A stretch of DNA of 64,000 nt from an uncultured Lachnospiraceae bacterium (lineage in GTDB: Bacteria; Bacillota; Clostridia; Lachnospirales; Lachnospiraceae), in the NCBI GenBank assembly GCA_959022495.1, contig CAUEYX010000012.1, positions 9,636 through 73,635 of the forward strand. The letters are read 5' to 3'. Positions 1 through 8,923 of this stretch are shown one piece after another. Position numbers and translations under genes: made by a program. The stretch's first letter is position 1; every line of letters begins with the position of its first letter. Below the pieces are notes generated by a model. The model worked only from the letters and a program-made list of their open reading frames with translations, did not search any database and was not told where the DNA came from.

Positions 1-1242
1 CGTCATTTTACAGGAAATATAAACAATCCTCCCCACTCCGTAATCCAGTATCTTCGGCAGCGCCTTCGGATGTATCCCGTCCCTGGGAGGATCGAGTACG
101 ATGACATCTGGCTTTTCTTCGATGTTATCCAGCACCTGAAATACATCGCCTGCTATGAATTTACAATTGGAAAGTCCGTTTCTCTCGGCATTTTCTTTTG
201 CAGCTTCCACCGCTTCTTCGACAATCTCCACGCCAATGACCTGTTTCGCTACGGGAGCCAGCACCTGGCTGATGGTTCCCGTCCCGCTGAACAGATCAAA
301 CACGGTCATATCGTGGATATCCCCGATATACTCCCTCACCGTCTCATATAGAACTTCTGCCCCTTTTGAATTTGGCTGGAAGAAGGAAAATGGCGTGATC
401 TTGAACTCTAATCCCAGCAGTTTTTCGTAGAAATACTCCTGCCCATACAGGATGCGTATCTCATCACTTTTGACCACATCTGACAGGGAATCATTGAGGA
501 TATGCAGGATGCCCACAATCTTCCCTTCCAGCTCCAGCGATAAAAGCTGATCCACAAGAAGAGCCAGGTCATGCTCTTCCTGGGTTGTGGTAACAAGGTT
601 GACCAGGATCTCCCCTGTCGTATCGCCCCGTCTTAAGAGGAGATGCCGCAGATATCCCACATGCTGCATTTTCTTATAATAGCTCACGTTCCGTTTACGG
701 AAGTATTCCAATACGCAGACAAGGATCTTATTCATATCCTCATGTACCAGTTTACAGTCAGCGGCAGTCAGCACATCGTATGTACTTCCTTTTTTATGAA
801 GGCCGAGGGAAAGCGGTCCGTCCTTGTATTCATCGCCGAAGGAGAATTCCATTTTGTTGCGGTAGCCGAACTCTTTCGGGCTTGCCTTCATGCCCTCAAA
901 CACATACGGACCGTCCACTGCCTCATCCATGATTCGGCGGATCTGACCTTCCTTCATCTTCATCTGTTCCTCGTAGGGCATGGTCTGATACATACAGCCG
1001 CCGCAGGCGGGAAAGATACTGCAGACAGGCTGACGGGTCTCCTTCGGTGAGTATTCGAGAACTTCAAGGAGCCGCCCCTCTGCATTTCCTCTCTTAAATT
1101 TATTTATCACGAAACGGATTCGCTGACCGGGGATGCCATTTTTCACAGTGACATATTTCTCCTCCTCCGGGACGTATACAATTCCTTTATTCGGAAAGTC
1201 CACTCTTTCAATCACGCCTTCATAAATCTGCCCTTTTTTCAT
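1..1242 (-). CDS. rlmD: 23S rRNA (uracil-5-)-methyltransferase, RlmD/RumA type (partial, C-terminus off window)
   Basis: SAM-dependent enzyme that adds a C5 methyl to a uridine of 23S rRNA. The frame is open from an ATG at 1242 (preceded by GGAGGAG) to the window edge, 414 codons. An N-terminal TRAM-like beta domain is followed by an iron-sulfur type cysteine cluster (CSIFPACGGC, about residues 76-85), the SAM-binding motif FDLFSGTGT, the catalytic-domain motif VIVLDPPRDGIHP, and YISC, which carries the nucleophile cysteine, just before the edge. Only the last few dozen residues should be missing. Family members modify U1939 or U747; which one cannot be told here. Confidence 0.9.
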   Translation of the reverse strand, partial: MKKGQIYEGVIERVDFPNKGIVYVPEEEKYVTVKNGIPGQRIRFVINKFKRGNAEGRLLEVLEYSPKETRQPVCSIFPACGGCMYQTMPYEEQMKMKEGQIRRIMDEAVDGPYVFEGMKASPKEFGYRNKMEFSFGDEYKDGPLSLGLHKKGSTYDVLTAADCKLVHEDMNKILVCVLEYFRKRNVSYYKKMQHVGYLRHLLLRRGDTTGEILVNLVTTTQEEHDLALLVDQLLSLELEGKIVGILHILNDSLSDVVKSDEIRILYGQEYFYEKLLGLEFKITPFSFFQPNSKGAEVLYETVREYIGDIHDMTVFDLFSGTGTISQVLAPVAKQVIGVEIVEEAVEAAKENAERNGLSNCKFIAGDVFQVLDNIEEKPDVIVLDPPRDGIHPKALPKILDYGVGRIVYISCKMT

Positions 1243-1274
1243 CTTCTCCTCCAAATTTTCAGAATATTCTCCCC

Positions 1275-1314
1275 AACGGTGCCTGACCCCTTCCGGAAGG
1301 GGTCAGGCACCGTT
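1275..1314. repeat. Perfect 20-bp-arm palindrome, REP-like element copy 1
   Basis: The 40 bases are a perfect inverted repeat with arms of 20 bp (core GGTGCCTGACCCC). It lies between the RlmD-type gene and the small membrane-protein gene, both on the minus strand. No T-run follows on either side, so it is not a standard terminator. A related copy lies at 34569-34608, and both are flanked by TGTGAACGG. Confidence 0.85.
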
Positions 1315-1397
1315 CACAATTTCTTTACGACAAAACAGGCAGGGTGCTTTTTCCCACATCCTGCCTGCTCTGCTCTTTTTCCTCTTTCCCCAGCCGA

Positions 1398-1637
1398 TTA
1401 TACCTGATCGTCCTCATTGAAGTAATCATCAAAGTCGTCGTCAAAATCATCTTCAAAATCTTCAAGATAATCTGGTGTAAAGAACCGATATACCGCATAC
1501 GCGATCCCGGCAACCGCTGCCACAGCGCCTATAATCGCCAATACCCAGATTACTGTATTTTTCTGTTTTTCTGCCTCATTTTTATGAAGGATCTCACTTA
1601 ATTTTGATTCAGCAATCATCTCTTCTATCTTGTTCAT
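1398..1637 (-). CDS. Small single-pass membrane protein with acidic tail, unknown function
   Basis: 79 residues. An N-terminal amphipathic segment (MNKIEEMIAESKLSEIL) is followed by one hydrophobic segment (about residues 28-50) and a tail made almost only of Asp, Glu and Phe (DDFDDDFDDYF). The ATG at 1637 is preceded by GGAAAGGACG. I do not recognise a named family. The topology suggests a protein anchored in the cytoplasmic membrane with a strongly negative tail. It is a separate unit downstream of a T-rich, AT-rich gap after pcrA. Confidence 0.6.
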   Translation of the reverse strand: MNKIEEMIAESKLSEILHKNEAEKQKNTVIWVLAIIGAVAAVAGIAYAVYRFFTPDYLEDFEDDFDDDFDDYFNEDDQV

Positions 1638-1785
1638 AATACACGTCCTTTCCCTGTCTGTGAGACAGTGCTTACTTTCTGATATTATACCACTAACATT
1701 TTCAGATTACTACTAATTTATTCCAAAAACGCGAAAATACTTCCTCTCTATTCTCTATGCCGTGATGCTGTGCGTCAGTTTGAGC

Positions 1786-4065
1786 TCAGAGTGTCTGCTG
1801 CACTTTTACCAGCTTTGCGAACATGGCAAACATTTTTCTTACACCGGCGGAATCGAATTCTACGGTTACTTCTTTATCCCGTCCGCCTTCTTTTATATCC
1901 AGAACAGTCCCCTCGCCAAATTTCACATGGCGGACTCGGTCGCCCACTCCATACGACAGGCGTCCCGTCTTTTCCGCTGTGAGCTGGCTTCCTTTCTGAA
2001 GCGCGGTAAACGGCACTTTCGCGTGGCCTCCTGTATTTCCTTTTCCCGCTTTCTCGGGCCTTCCAAACCCTGTCAAAAGCTCCTCTTTTTTTGGATTCCA
2101 TGCAAGTCTGTCCGTGCCTGCCCGGCCGCTGCCTGTCTCCAGAAGTTCCATGGGGATCTCACGGATAAAACGTGACATTTTGTTATACTGGACGTCCCCT
2201 CTCACCATCCGCTTCCGCGCGCAGGTCAGCGTCAATTTCTGCTCTGCCCGGGTAATCCCTACATAGCAGAGCCTGCGTTCCTCTTCCAGCTCCTCCGCGT
2301 CATCCCCGGTGACCGCCATATAGCTGGGGAACAGACCGTCCTCCATTCCCGCCAGGTACACTCTGGGGAATTCCAGGCCTTTTGCGCTGTGAAGCGTCAT
2401 GAGCACCACGTAATCTTGATTCTCATCCAGGCTGTCAATGTCCGCCACGAGAGCCACTTCCTCCAGAAATCCGCTCAAATCCGCAGTCTCATCCCGGTCC
2501 GCGCAGTCCTCCTCATAAGCGGCCGCCTTGCTGACAAGCTCATCAATATTCTGGATTCTTGCCTCCGCATCCTCAGGATCGTCTGCCTCCAGATTCTCAA
2601 TGTATCCTGTCTTCTCTATAATCTCATTGAGCAGGTCTGTCAAAGTCACCTGCTCTGCCTGCCCTTTAAAATACTCAATCAGCGCCGCGAACGAATCAAG
2701 CTTTGACGCGCTTCTGCCCACGCCGGGGATCAGCTCCGGCGCCAGCAGCGCTTCATAGAAACTGATGCCCCTCTCCGCCGCGGACTCCTGAATTCGGTTA
2801 ATGGTGGTCAGTCCGATTCCACGCTTTGGCACATTGATAATCCTCCGCACGGCGAGATCATCTCTTCCGTTGTCAACCGTCTTTAAGTATGCCAGAATAT
2901 CTTTGATCTCCCTGCGCGCGTAGAAATTGATGCCGCCCACGATTTTATATGGAATGTTCATGGCCACAAATTTTTCCTCGAAAAGACGGGACTGGGCATT
3001 CGTCCGGTAAAGGATCGCGCTGTCGCTGCAGGACGCGCCCTCAGAAATACTGTCCTTGATATCCTCCGCAATGAATTCTGCCTCGTCATACGCGGTGTCA
3101 AACTGCTTCAGGGTTATTTTCTCCCCCCGGCCATTGTCCGTCCAGAGCGTTTTTTCCTTGCGCCCTTTGTTATATCGGATCACACCGTTGGCCGCGTCCA
3201 GAATCGTTTCCGTGGATCGATAATTCTGCTCCAGCTTAATCACCCGGGCATCCGGAAATTCTTTCTCAAAATCCAGGATATTCCGTATATTTGCCCCTCG
3301 GAATTTATAGATGGACTGATCGTCATCCCCCACGACGCAGAGATTTCTGTATTTTCCCGCAAGCAGACTGACAAGCTTAAACTGTACCGTATTGGTATCC
3401 TGATATTCATCCACCATAATATAGCGGAATCGCTCTTGATAATTTTCCCTTACATCCAGCTGCGTATCCAGAAGCTGCACCGTCTTGACAAGCAGATCAT
3501 CAAAATCCAGCGCGTTATTCGCGCGCAGCTGCGCCTCATACTCCCGGTAAGCCTTCGCGATCTGAAGCTGGGCAAAATCACCGCCCGCGTTCAGCTCAAA
3601 CTCCTCCGGCATGATCATCTCATTTTTCGCGGATGAAATAACTGACAGAAGCATTCTCTCTTTAAAACGCTTTGTATCGAGATTCACCCTGCGGCACACC
3701 TCTTTCATCAGCGTCTTCTGATCATCTGTGTCATAGATCGTAAAACGGCTGTCATATCCCAGCCTGTCTATGTACCGGCGCAGAATCCTCACACACGCCG
3801 AGTGGAACGTGCTGACCCAGATGCTCTCAGAGCCAAAGCCTACCAGGCTGTCCACCCTCTGGCACATCTCCCCAGCCGCTTTATTCGTAAAAGTAATGGC
3901 AAGGATATTCCAGGGATTTACCCCCTGTTCCTCGATCAAATATGCAATGCGGTGGGTCAGCACTCTCGTCTTTCCCGAACCTGCCCCCGCAAGGATCAAA
4001 AGCGGGCCTTCTGTCTGAAAAACTGCCTCTCTCTGCGGTTCATTCAGCGTATCATATATACTCAT
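1786..4065 (-). CDS. pcrA: ATP-dependent DNA helicase PcrA/UvrD (superfamily 1)
   Basis: 3'-5' helicase used in nucleotide excision repair, rolling-circle replication and removal of RecA filaments. At 759 residues it has the usual family length. Walker A is GAGSGKT (about 28-34) and Walker B DEYQDTN, followed by VGDDDQSIYKFRGA, the YRST and LYRTNAQSR motifs, and VLMTLHSAKGLEFPRVY. The C-terminal Tudor-like module (YGVGDRVRHVKFGEGTV) that binds RNA polymerase in this family is intact. The ATG at 4065 has AAGGAG upstream. It appears monocistronic. Confidence 0.96.
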   Translation of the reverse strand: MSIYDTLNEPQREAVFQTEGPLLILAGAGSGKTRVLTHRIAYLIEEQGVNPWNILAITFTNKAAGEMCQRVDSLVGFGSESIWVSTFHSACVRILRRYIDRLGYDSRFTIYDTDDQKTLMKEVCRRVNLDTKRFKERMLLSVISSAKNEMIMPEEFELNAGGDFAQLQIAKAYREYEAQLRANNALDFDDLLVKTVQLLDTQLDVRENYQERFRYIMVDEYQDTNTVQFKLVSLLAGKYRNLCVVGDDDQSIYKFRGANIRNILDFEKEFPDARVIKLEQNYRSTETILDAANGVIRYNKGRKEKTLWTDNGRGEKITLKQFDTAYDEAEFIAEDIKDSISEGASCSDSAILYRTNAQSRLFEEKFVAMNIPYKIVGGINFYARREIKDILAYLKTVDNGRDDLAVRRIINVPKRGIGLTTINRIQESAAERGISFYEALLAPELIPGVGRSASKLDSFAALIEYFKGQAEQVTLTDLLNEIIEKTGYIENLEADDPEDAEARIQNIDELVSKAAAYEEDCADRDETADLSGFLEEVALVADIDSLDENQDYVVLMTLHSAKGLEFPRVYLAGMEDGLFPSYMAVTGDDAEELEEERRLCYVGITRAEQKLTLTCARKRMVRGDVQYNKMSRFIREIPMELLETGSGRAGTDRLAWNPKKEELLTGFGRPEKAGKGNTGGHAKVPFTALQKGSQLTAEKTGRLSYGVGDRVRHVKFGEGTVLDIKEGGRDKEVTVEFDSAGVRKMFAMFAKLVKVQQTL

Positions 4066-4198
4066 CTGTATCTCCTTAAATTCATAAACACATTCATATA
4101 TTTTTTATGATTCCTGTCTATTATCGAACATGTTTTCGTCAAAGTCAACTACATTTTCCCACCCGTATAAACTGCCTTTTCGCGCCGGCATTTTCCTC

Positions 4199-4227
4199 TT
4201 GCCATCTGGTTTTTGTTACTATATAAT
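4199..4227 (+). promoter_or_regulatory. Promoter of the DUF1836 gene
   Basis: TTGCCA at 4199-4204 and a perfect TATAAT at 4222-4227 are separated by 17 bases. A GAGGTG ribosome site follows just before the ATG at 4248. Confidence 0.7.
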
Positions 4228-4247
4228 GAATACACTGAGGTGATATT

Positions 4248-4850
4248 ATGAAAATTGATACAAATGATATATTAAACAGTATTCTTGAAAGCCTGGATCA
4301 CGTTGATTATATCCGGCCGGAAGAGATTCCCAATATCGACCTGTATATGGATCAGGTGACCACGTTCATGGACGAGCATCTATCTTCCACGAAACGCTGC
4401 AGCGAAGATAAGATACTGACCAAGACCATGATCAACAATTATTCAAAAAACAATCTGCTTCCGCCTTCAGTAAAGAAAAAATATTCCAAGGAGCACGTAC
4501 TTCTTCTTATTTTGATTTACTATTTTAAAAATATCCTTTCCATCAAGGATATTGAGACGATCCTGACGCCTCTGAGGGAAAAATATTTTTCCGGGGAAGA
4601 GGCAGTCAAGCTCTCCGAGGTATACCGGGAAGTCTGTGAGATAGAGAAATCCCGCATTGAACCGATGAAGGCTTCCGTGCAGGAGGCGTATGAGAAATCA
4701 AGCCAGGCATTTCAGAATATGCCGCAGGGGGAATCCCAGGATGAGCTGAGGCTGTTCGCATTTTTATGCAGTCTGAGCTTTGACGTTTATCTCAAAAAAA
4801 TGATGATTGAAAAATTGATCGACGAACTTGCAGCTAAAAAAGAAGATTAA
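4248..4850 (+). CDS. DUF1836 domain protein, putative DNA-binding regulator
   Basis: 200 residues matching the layout of DUF1836 proteins of Firmicutes: a MerR-like helical region (TKTMINNYSKNNLLPP, about 64-79) whose 'NYSK..LLPPP' pattern resembles DNA-binding winged helices, then a helical domain (KEHVLLLILIYYFKNILSIKDIETIL). No catalytic motif is seen. Its own promoter and terminator make it a single-gene unit. The regulatory role is inferred from the fold; targets are unknown. Confidence 0.75.
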   Translation: MKIDTNDILNSILESLDHVDYIRPEEIPNIDLYMDQVTTFMDEHLSSTKRCSEDKILTKTMINNYSKNNLLPPSVKKKYSKEHVLLLILIYYFKNILSIKDIETILTPLREKYFSGEEAVKLSEVYREVCEIEKSRIEPMKASVQEAYEKSSQAFQNMPQGESQDELRLFAFLCSLSFDVYLKKMMIEKLIDELAAKKED

Positions 4851-4873
4851 CCATTACGGCAGCTGATCCTCTG

Positions 4874-4922
4874 ACAGCCATGACAATCCAGAACATAAGT
4901 TCATTGTCTGGCTGTTCTTTTT
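4874..4922 (+). terminator. Rho-independent terminator after the DUF1836 gene
   Basis: ACAGCCATGACAAT (4874-4887) pairs with ATTGTCTGGCTGT (4903-4915) with one bulge, followed by TCTTTTT. Confidence 0.8.
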
Positions 4923-5023
4923 ATATCGTCGTCCTGCTTACGGATATACACTGTAATTTGCCTGCCATTTGTTTTTCCTGCTGCTCGATCATTCTCTTTT
5001 TATTCTCTACAAGGATAACGAAC

Positions 5024-5107
5024 GCATTTTCAATGCATATTATATGAAGTTTTAACACATTCTAATCATGTGCCATGAAGTATAAACTCATGACAGGTGA
5101 TTTTAAA
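5024..5107 (+). repeat. Left copy of an ~80-bp inverted repeat (shared 5' leader)
   Basis: This stretch matches the reverse complement of 8924-9001 with only about half a dozen differences plus a short gap, for example ACATTCTAATCATGTG and GAAGTATAAACTCATGA in both. Each copy runs up to an ATG: here the Xre regulator, on the other side a 30-codon ORF. It contains several short CATG-centred dyads, so it may be a shared promoter/operator as well as a recombination arm. Confidence 0.8.
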
Positions 5108-5479
5108 ATGAGAAAGGCAAAAGAAACTCAAACTTTTGATTTTCGCCCACTAGGGCTGGCAATCAGAGAAGCAAGGGAGAAAGCAGGACTTTCCCGTAAC
5201 GATTTAGGAGATAAGGTGTTCTATGGAGAACGCCATATCGCAGAGATAGAAAACGCTGGAGCGCACCCTAGTTTTCAGTTATTTCATGATTTAATAACAA
5301 TGTTCAATATTTCTGTTGACGAATACTTTTACCCAGATAAAAAAGCAGAAAAATCAACACTTCGCCGTCAGATAGAAACAGCAATGGACGTATTTAGTGA
5401 TGAAGAACTTCTCATCATTCAGGGTACAATAGACGGTATCATGAAAAGCAGGCCCGCCTTCAAGGATCGGACAAGCTGA
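5108..5479 (+). CDS. Xre-family helix-turn-helix regulator of a mobile module
   Basis: About 123 residues. The HTH lies near residues 15-70 (LGLAIREAREKAGLSRNDLG, then ERHIAEIENAG and FQLFHDLITMFNISVDEYF); a short helical tail (DEELLIIQGTIDGIMK) follows. I chose ATG 5108 rather than 5075 because AGGTG sits at the right distance and the earlier ATG lies inside the repeated leader. Proteins of this type are common at the control end of integrative elements in gut Firmicutes. Here it precedes a serine recombinase by about 145 bases. Confidence 0.8.
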   Translation: MRKAKETQTFDFRPLGLAIREAREKAGLSRNDLGDKVFYGERHIAEIENAGAHPSFQLFHDLITMFNISVDEYFYPDKKAEKSTLRRQIETAMDVFSDEELLIIQGTIDGIMKSRPAFKDRTS

Positions 5480-5625
5480 TGCTGCTTTTCGCCAAACCGC
5501 TGCAATAATACTGCTTCTGTCTCTGCATGCATACACCTTCACAAACAGCATGTCAGCGGATCACTCGTTTCCGCCGGCTGCTATTTTTGTACTCCTTTTC
5601 ATATACTTACAAGGGAGATGATGCC

Positions 5626-7017
5626 ATGTCAGAGAAAATCAAACGTTGTGCCATCTACATCCGTGTCTCAACTTCCGAACAAATGATGCATGGGAAGTCC
5701 CTCCAAGCGCAGAAGGATTACCTGACCTGCTACGCAGAATCTCATGGGCTGATTGTTGCCGGGATCTACTCCGATGAAGGAAAAACCGCAAGGAAAGAGT
5801 TAAAAAAACGAAAGGCGATCCACGCCCTTCTCGAAGATGTAAAAGCCGGGAAGATTGATGTGATTCTCTTCTGGCGGCTTGACCGCTGGTTCCGCAACAT
5901 GTCCGACTTCTATAAAGTACAGGATATCCTCGATGAATATGGCGTACACTGGATCTCAGCCTCGGAGCCCGGAATCAACATGGAAACTCGGGACGGCCGT
6001 CTGCAGCTCAATGTCGTCCTCTCGATTGGTCAGAATGAAGTAGATACCACATCCGAACGTATCAAGTTTGTAAATGAAGCGTCCATCCGGCAGGGGAAGG
6101 TAATCTTCGGTGACGGGAATATGCCACGCGGCTACAAAGTCGGAATCATAGACGGAAAGAAATGTATGGTCAAGGACCCGGAACAGGAAGAGATGGTAAA
6201 TGCTTTCTATGATTACTTCGAGAAGCATCAGGCAAAACAGCAGACGCTTCGGTACATGCAGAGAAATTATGACCCGGCATTCTCTTACAGTGCGCTCCGG
6301 ACAATGCTGTCCAGCGAGTTCTACAAAGGTACATACCGTGGGATTCCTTACTGTCCGGCTTACGTCTCAGAAGAGCGCTGGGCCCGCCTCCAGCAGATCA
6401 GCAGGAAAAATGTCAAACAGCCGCCCTCCGGAAGGATCTATTATTTCTCTGGACTGATCCGATGCCCCTCATGCGGCCAGATCCTATGCGGAACCGGGTG
6501 CCGGTCTATCATTAACCGAAAGACTGGGGAAAAGAGGGACTACTGTTACTACCGCTGTAACCGGGCAATGATCGACCGGATCTGCGCCAACACCCATAAA
6601 GTAAGCCAGAATCTGGTTGAGGGCTATCTGCTTGAGAACCTGCAGGATGAATTTCATGCTTATAAAATCCGTGTAGAAGATATAAAGAAAAAGAAGGCAA
6701 AACAGCCATCCGTGCGTACAGCAGAACAGATTGGCAGGGAAATGGAACGTCTGAATATTTTGTTCCAAAAAGGGCGTATTACCTGGGACTACTACAGCAA
6801 AGAATATGATGCGCTTGAAAAGGAGCGTTCAAAAATTCATGTCACGCTCATTGAACCGGCTGCTGACTATTCTTTCATAGAATCGCTCCTGCAAAAAGAT
6901 TTTCGTGCTATATACAACTCACTGAGCCCGGAAAACAAAAGGGCATTCTGGAGAAATACGATCCGTCAGATCCATTTAAATGATGACTATGCCGTAGATT
7001 CTGTTGATTTTTTATAG
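5626..7017 (+). CDS. Large serine recombinase (site-specific integrase)
   Basis: 463 residues. The resolvase-type catalytic domain comes first (YIRVSTSEQ with the likely nucleophile Ser around residue 14, then DVILFWRLDRWFRN). A recombinase domain (GNMPRGYKVG..., about 160-260) follows, then a zinc-ribbon (CPSCGQILCGTGC ... CYYRCN) and a coiled-coil segment near 345-400. The ATG at 5626 follows AGGGAG; the frame is open upstream to 5527 but lacks a site there. Its stop lies about 25 bases before a decapitated ABC binding-protein gene, as expected when such an integrase sits next to its attachment site. It looks intact. Confidence 0.92.
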   Translation: MSEKIKRCAIYIRVSTSEQMMHGKSLQAQKDYLTCYAESHGLIVAGIYSDEGKTARKELKKRKAIHALLEDVKAGKIDVILFWRLDRWFRNMSDFYKVQDILDEYGVHWISASEPGINMETRDGRLQLNVVLSIGQNEVDTTSERIKFVNEASIRQGKVIFGDGNMPRGYKVGIIDGKKCMVKDPEQEEMVNAFYDYFEKHQAKQQTLRYMQRNYDPAFSYSALRTMLSSEFYKGTYRGIPYCPAYVSEERWARLQQISRKNVKQPPSGRIYYFSGLIRCPSCGQILCGTGCRSIINRKTGEKRDYCYYRCNRAMIDRICANTHKVSQNLVEGYLLENLQDEFHAYKIRVEDIKKKKAKQPSVRTAEQIGREMERLNILFQKGRITWDYYSKEYDALEKERSKIHVTLIEPAADYSFIESLLQKDFRAIYNSLSPENKRAFWRNTIRQIHLNDDYAVDSVDFL

Positions 7018-7039
7018 ATCGTCTCTGCCTAATCTGCTT

Positions 7040-7840
7040 CCCCCGTTTGGTGCGGATAAGACCATGACCGCAGTCATCTCAGGCGAGGCAGAGATCGGAT
7101 TCATGGGTTCTGAGGCGTCCATTTACACCTATGCGGAAGGCGCCACGGACTATGTGGTCAACTTCGCCCAGCTCACCCAGCGCGCCGGGAACTTCCTCGT
7201 TGCCCGGGAAGAGATGCCTGATTTCACATGGGAGGACTTAAAAGGACATCTGGTACTCGGCGGGCGTAAGGGCGGCATGCCTGAGATGGTATTTGAGTAT
7301 ATTTTAAAGGAAAACGGAATCGACCCGGAGACGGATCTTGAGATCAACCAGAGCATTGATTTTGGCTCCACTGCCGCTGCGTTTGCGGAAAATCAGGGAG
7401 ACTTCACGGTCGAGTTCGAACCGGGCGCGACCACTCTGGAATCTGAAGGCAAGGGCTATGTCGTTGCGTCCCTGGGCGAGGACAGCGGATATGTCCCATA
7501 CACTGCCTTCAGCGCGAAGCAAAGCTATATCGACGAGAATCCGGACGTGATCCAGGGATTCACCAACGCCCTGCAGAGAGGAATGGACTATGTGCAGTCT
7601 CACACTCCGGAGGAGATTGCGGCAGCGATCGAACCGCAGTTCCCGGAAACGGATCTGGAGACGATCACGACTATCGTTACGCGCTACTACGAGCAGGACA
7701 CATGGAAGAGTGACCTGATCTTTGAGGAGAGCAGCTTTGACCTGCTCCAGGATATCCTTGAGAGCGCGGATGAGCTTGAGGAGCGGGTTCCCTATGAAGA
7801 TCTGGTGACAACAGAATTTGCAGAGAAAGCCGCACAGTGA
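7040..7840 (+). pseudogene. 5'-truncated ABC transporter substrate-binding protein (NMT1/SsuA-like)
   Basis: About 265 residues of a periplasmic-binding-protein fold of the NMT1/taurine type: GEAEIGFMGSEASIY, LGGRKGGMPEMVFEYIL and EPGATTLE are typical of Clostridia homologues. The signal peptide, lipobox and the first ~100 residues are absent. Homology appears to begin near FGADKTMTAV, about 25 bases after the recombinase stop. An in-frame ATG at 7004 inside the recombinase gene would give a chimeric start without a signal peptide. No permease or ATPase partner lies nearby. I read it as a gene cut by insertion or deletion at the mobile module. Confidence 0.85.
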
Positions 7841-7879
7841 TATAATAGCCATGCAGTAAAAGAGAGGAAAAAGTATACC

Positions 7880-8197
7880 ATGATCGATAAAAAACTGATC
7901 CCGGCAGGCGGATTAAAAAAAGAGCCGTTCTCCGGAAGCCACAAAGGGATGCGCTATCTCTTCCGTGGAGATGACGGAAAGGCAAGCACGACTTTTACAG
8001 TCTTTATCTACCCAGAACCCTGGTGTTTTGAACAGACCCCGGAAGAGGAACGGGAAAGCGCCGGATTCCCTTTATCAGAAGAGGGGATGGACCAAGCGGT
8101 CGCCTGGCTCTGGGAGCGCTATGAGACTGAAAAGGAACGCTGGTCAAATGCGGAAAAAGAAATGATGCATACTGTGAAAAAAACTGAAAAGAAATAG
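7880..8197 (+). CDS. Hypothetical 105-residue soluble protein
   Basis: ATG at 7880 with AGAGAGGA upstream. The protein is rich in aromatic residues in the middle (FIYPEPWCFEQTPEEE, AVAWLWERYE) and ends in a Lys-rich tail. No signal peptide or membrane segment is present, and I do not recognise the family. It lies 39 bases after the truncated binding-protein gene and ends before a strong terminator, so it was probably the last gene of that older operon. Confidence 0.6.
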   Translation: MIDKKLIPAGGLKKEPFSGSHKGMRYLFRGDDGKASTTFTVFIYPEPWCFEQTPEEERESAGFPLSEEGMDQAVAWLWERYETEKERWSNAEKEMMHTVKKTEKK

Positions 8198-8216
8198 AAA
8201 ATCACCGGATAAAGGA

Positions 8217-8258
8217 CTGCCTCGGCGCTCTTATTTTGGAGCTGCCGAGGCAGTTTTT
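8217..8258 (+). terminator. Strong rho-independent terminator
   Basis: CTGCCTCGGC (8217-8226) pairs perfectly with GCCGAGGCAG (8244-8253), followed by TTTTT. Confidence 0.9.
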
Positions 8259-8260
8259 AA

Positions 8261-8392
8261 TTATTGAACTGCGATTTTCTGAGTGTCTTTTGCATCATCC
8301 AGTGATATAAATGCGGATGCTTCGATTGTAAGTTCTGTATCGCTTTTCAATTTAAATGCCTGGCATACTTCGATTCGTATGTAAAATTTTGA
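8261..8392 (-). pseudogene. Possible 3' remnant of a minus-strand gene
   Basis: In the frame ending at TAA 8263-8261 about 43 codons read as protein-like sequence (LKSDTELTIEASAFISLDDA) but there is no start codon or ribosome site. It lies directly after the PH-domain gene. Family not recognised; it may simply be non-coding. Confidence 0.25.
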
Positions 8393-8767
8393 TTATAGAA
8401 TAAACGTGCTGATAATCTGTCCAATCTGAACAATGTTACTTTGACCGGTAAACTCAAATTTTACTTTTCCCAAACCACTGAAATACAGTTCCAGTTCGCT
8501 GTCAAGGTCAACAACACCAGCGGTTTCAACAGAATATGCGCTTACCTTTGAATACGGAAGTGAGGTGAAATCCTTTTTCTTCCCTGTCATCCCCTGCACA
8601 TTAACTGAAATCACCCTCTTATCTGTAAACACACAGTAATCCCTCATTGCTTTGTAGGCTCCAATCACCTGCTCGCCATTGATTAATAGAGGCTGAATGT
8701 CATTCATCAAAGATCCTGGGTCCACTAGTTTCATTTTTACGAATGCACTGTTGTTAAAATCAATCAT
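8393..8767 (-). CDS. PH-domain-like protein (bacterial PH family)
   Basis: 124 residues from ATG 8767, which has GAGGAGAGG upstream; the in-frame GTG/ATG further up is not needed. The pattern LLINGEQVIGAYKAMRDYCVFTDKRVI and the following SLPYSKVSAYSVETAG, then a C-terminal helix (NIVQIGQIISTFIL), is that of small bacterial PH (bPH) proteins. Such proteins are cytoplasmic and poorly understood, often linked to envelope stress or mobile DNA. Here it belongs to the accessory module and is read from the right-hand leader repeat. Confidence 0.75.
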   Translation of the reverse strand: MIDFNNSAFVKMKLVDPGSLMNDIQPLLINGEQVIGAYKAMRDYCVFTDKRVISVNVQGMTGKKKDFTSLPYSKVSAYSVETAGVVDLDSELELYFSGLGKVKFEFTGQSNIVQIGQIISTFIL

Positions 8768-8830
8768 TTCTTCCTCTCCTCGCTTTCTCAAATTTTCGTG
8801 TACATTACATTTATATAATCGCCAAAGCGG

Positions 8831-8923
8831 TTATATCTTTTTCATGGCCGCAGCATTTCCAGCAGTGAATAGATCGGAATCCTCTCCGTGGCAGCTGCTG
8901 CAGACAGCCTGAAACTCTTTCAT
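8831..8923 (-). CDS. Possible 30-codon small protein with a CxxC motif
   Basis: An ATG placed exactly as the Xre start is in the other repeat copy opens 30 codons with CSSCHG near residue 8 and ends before the PH-domain gene. The ribosome site (AGGT) is weak. It could be a true small zinc-binding protein, the remnant of a longer gene, or chance. Confidence 0.35.
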   Translation of the reverse strand: MKEFQAVCSSCHGEDSDLFTAGNAAAMKKI

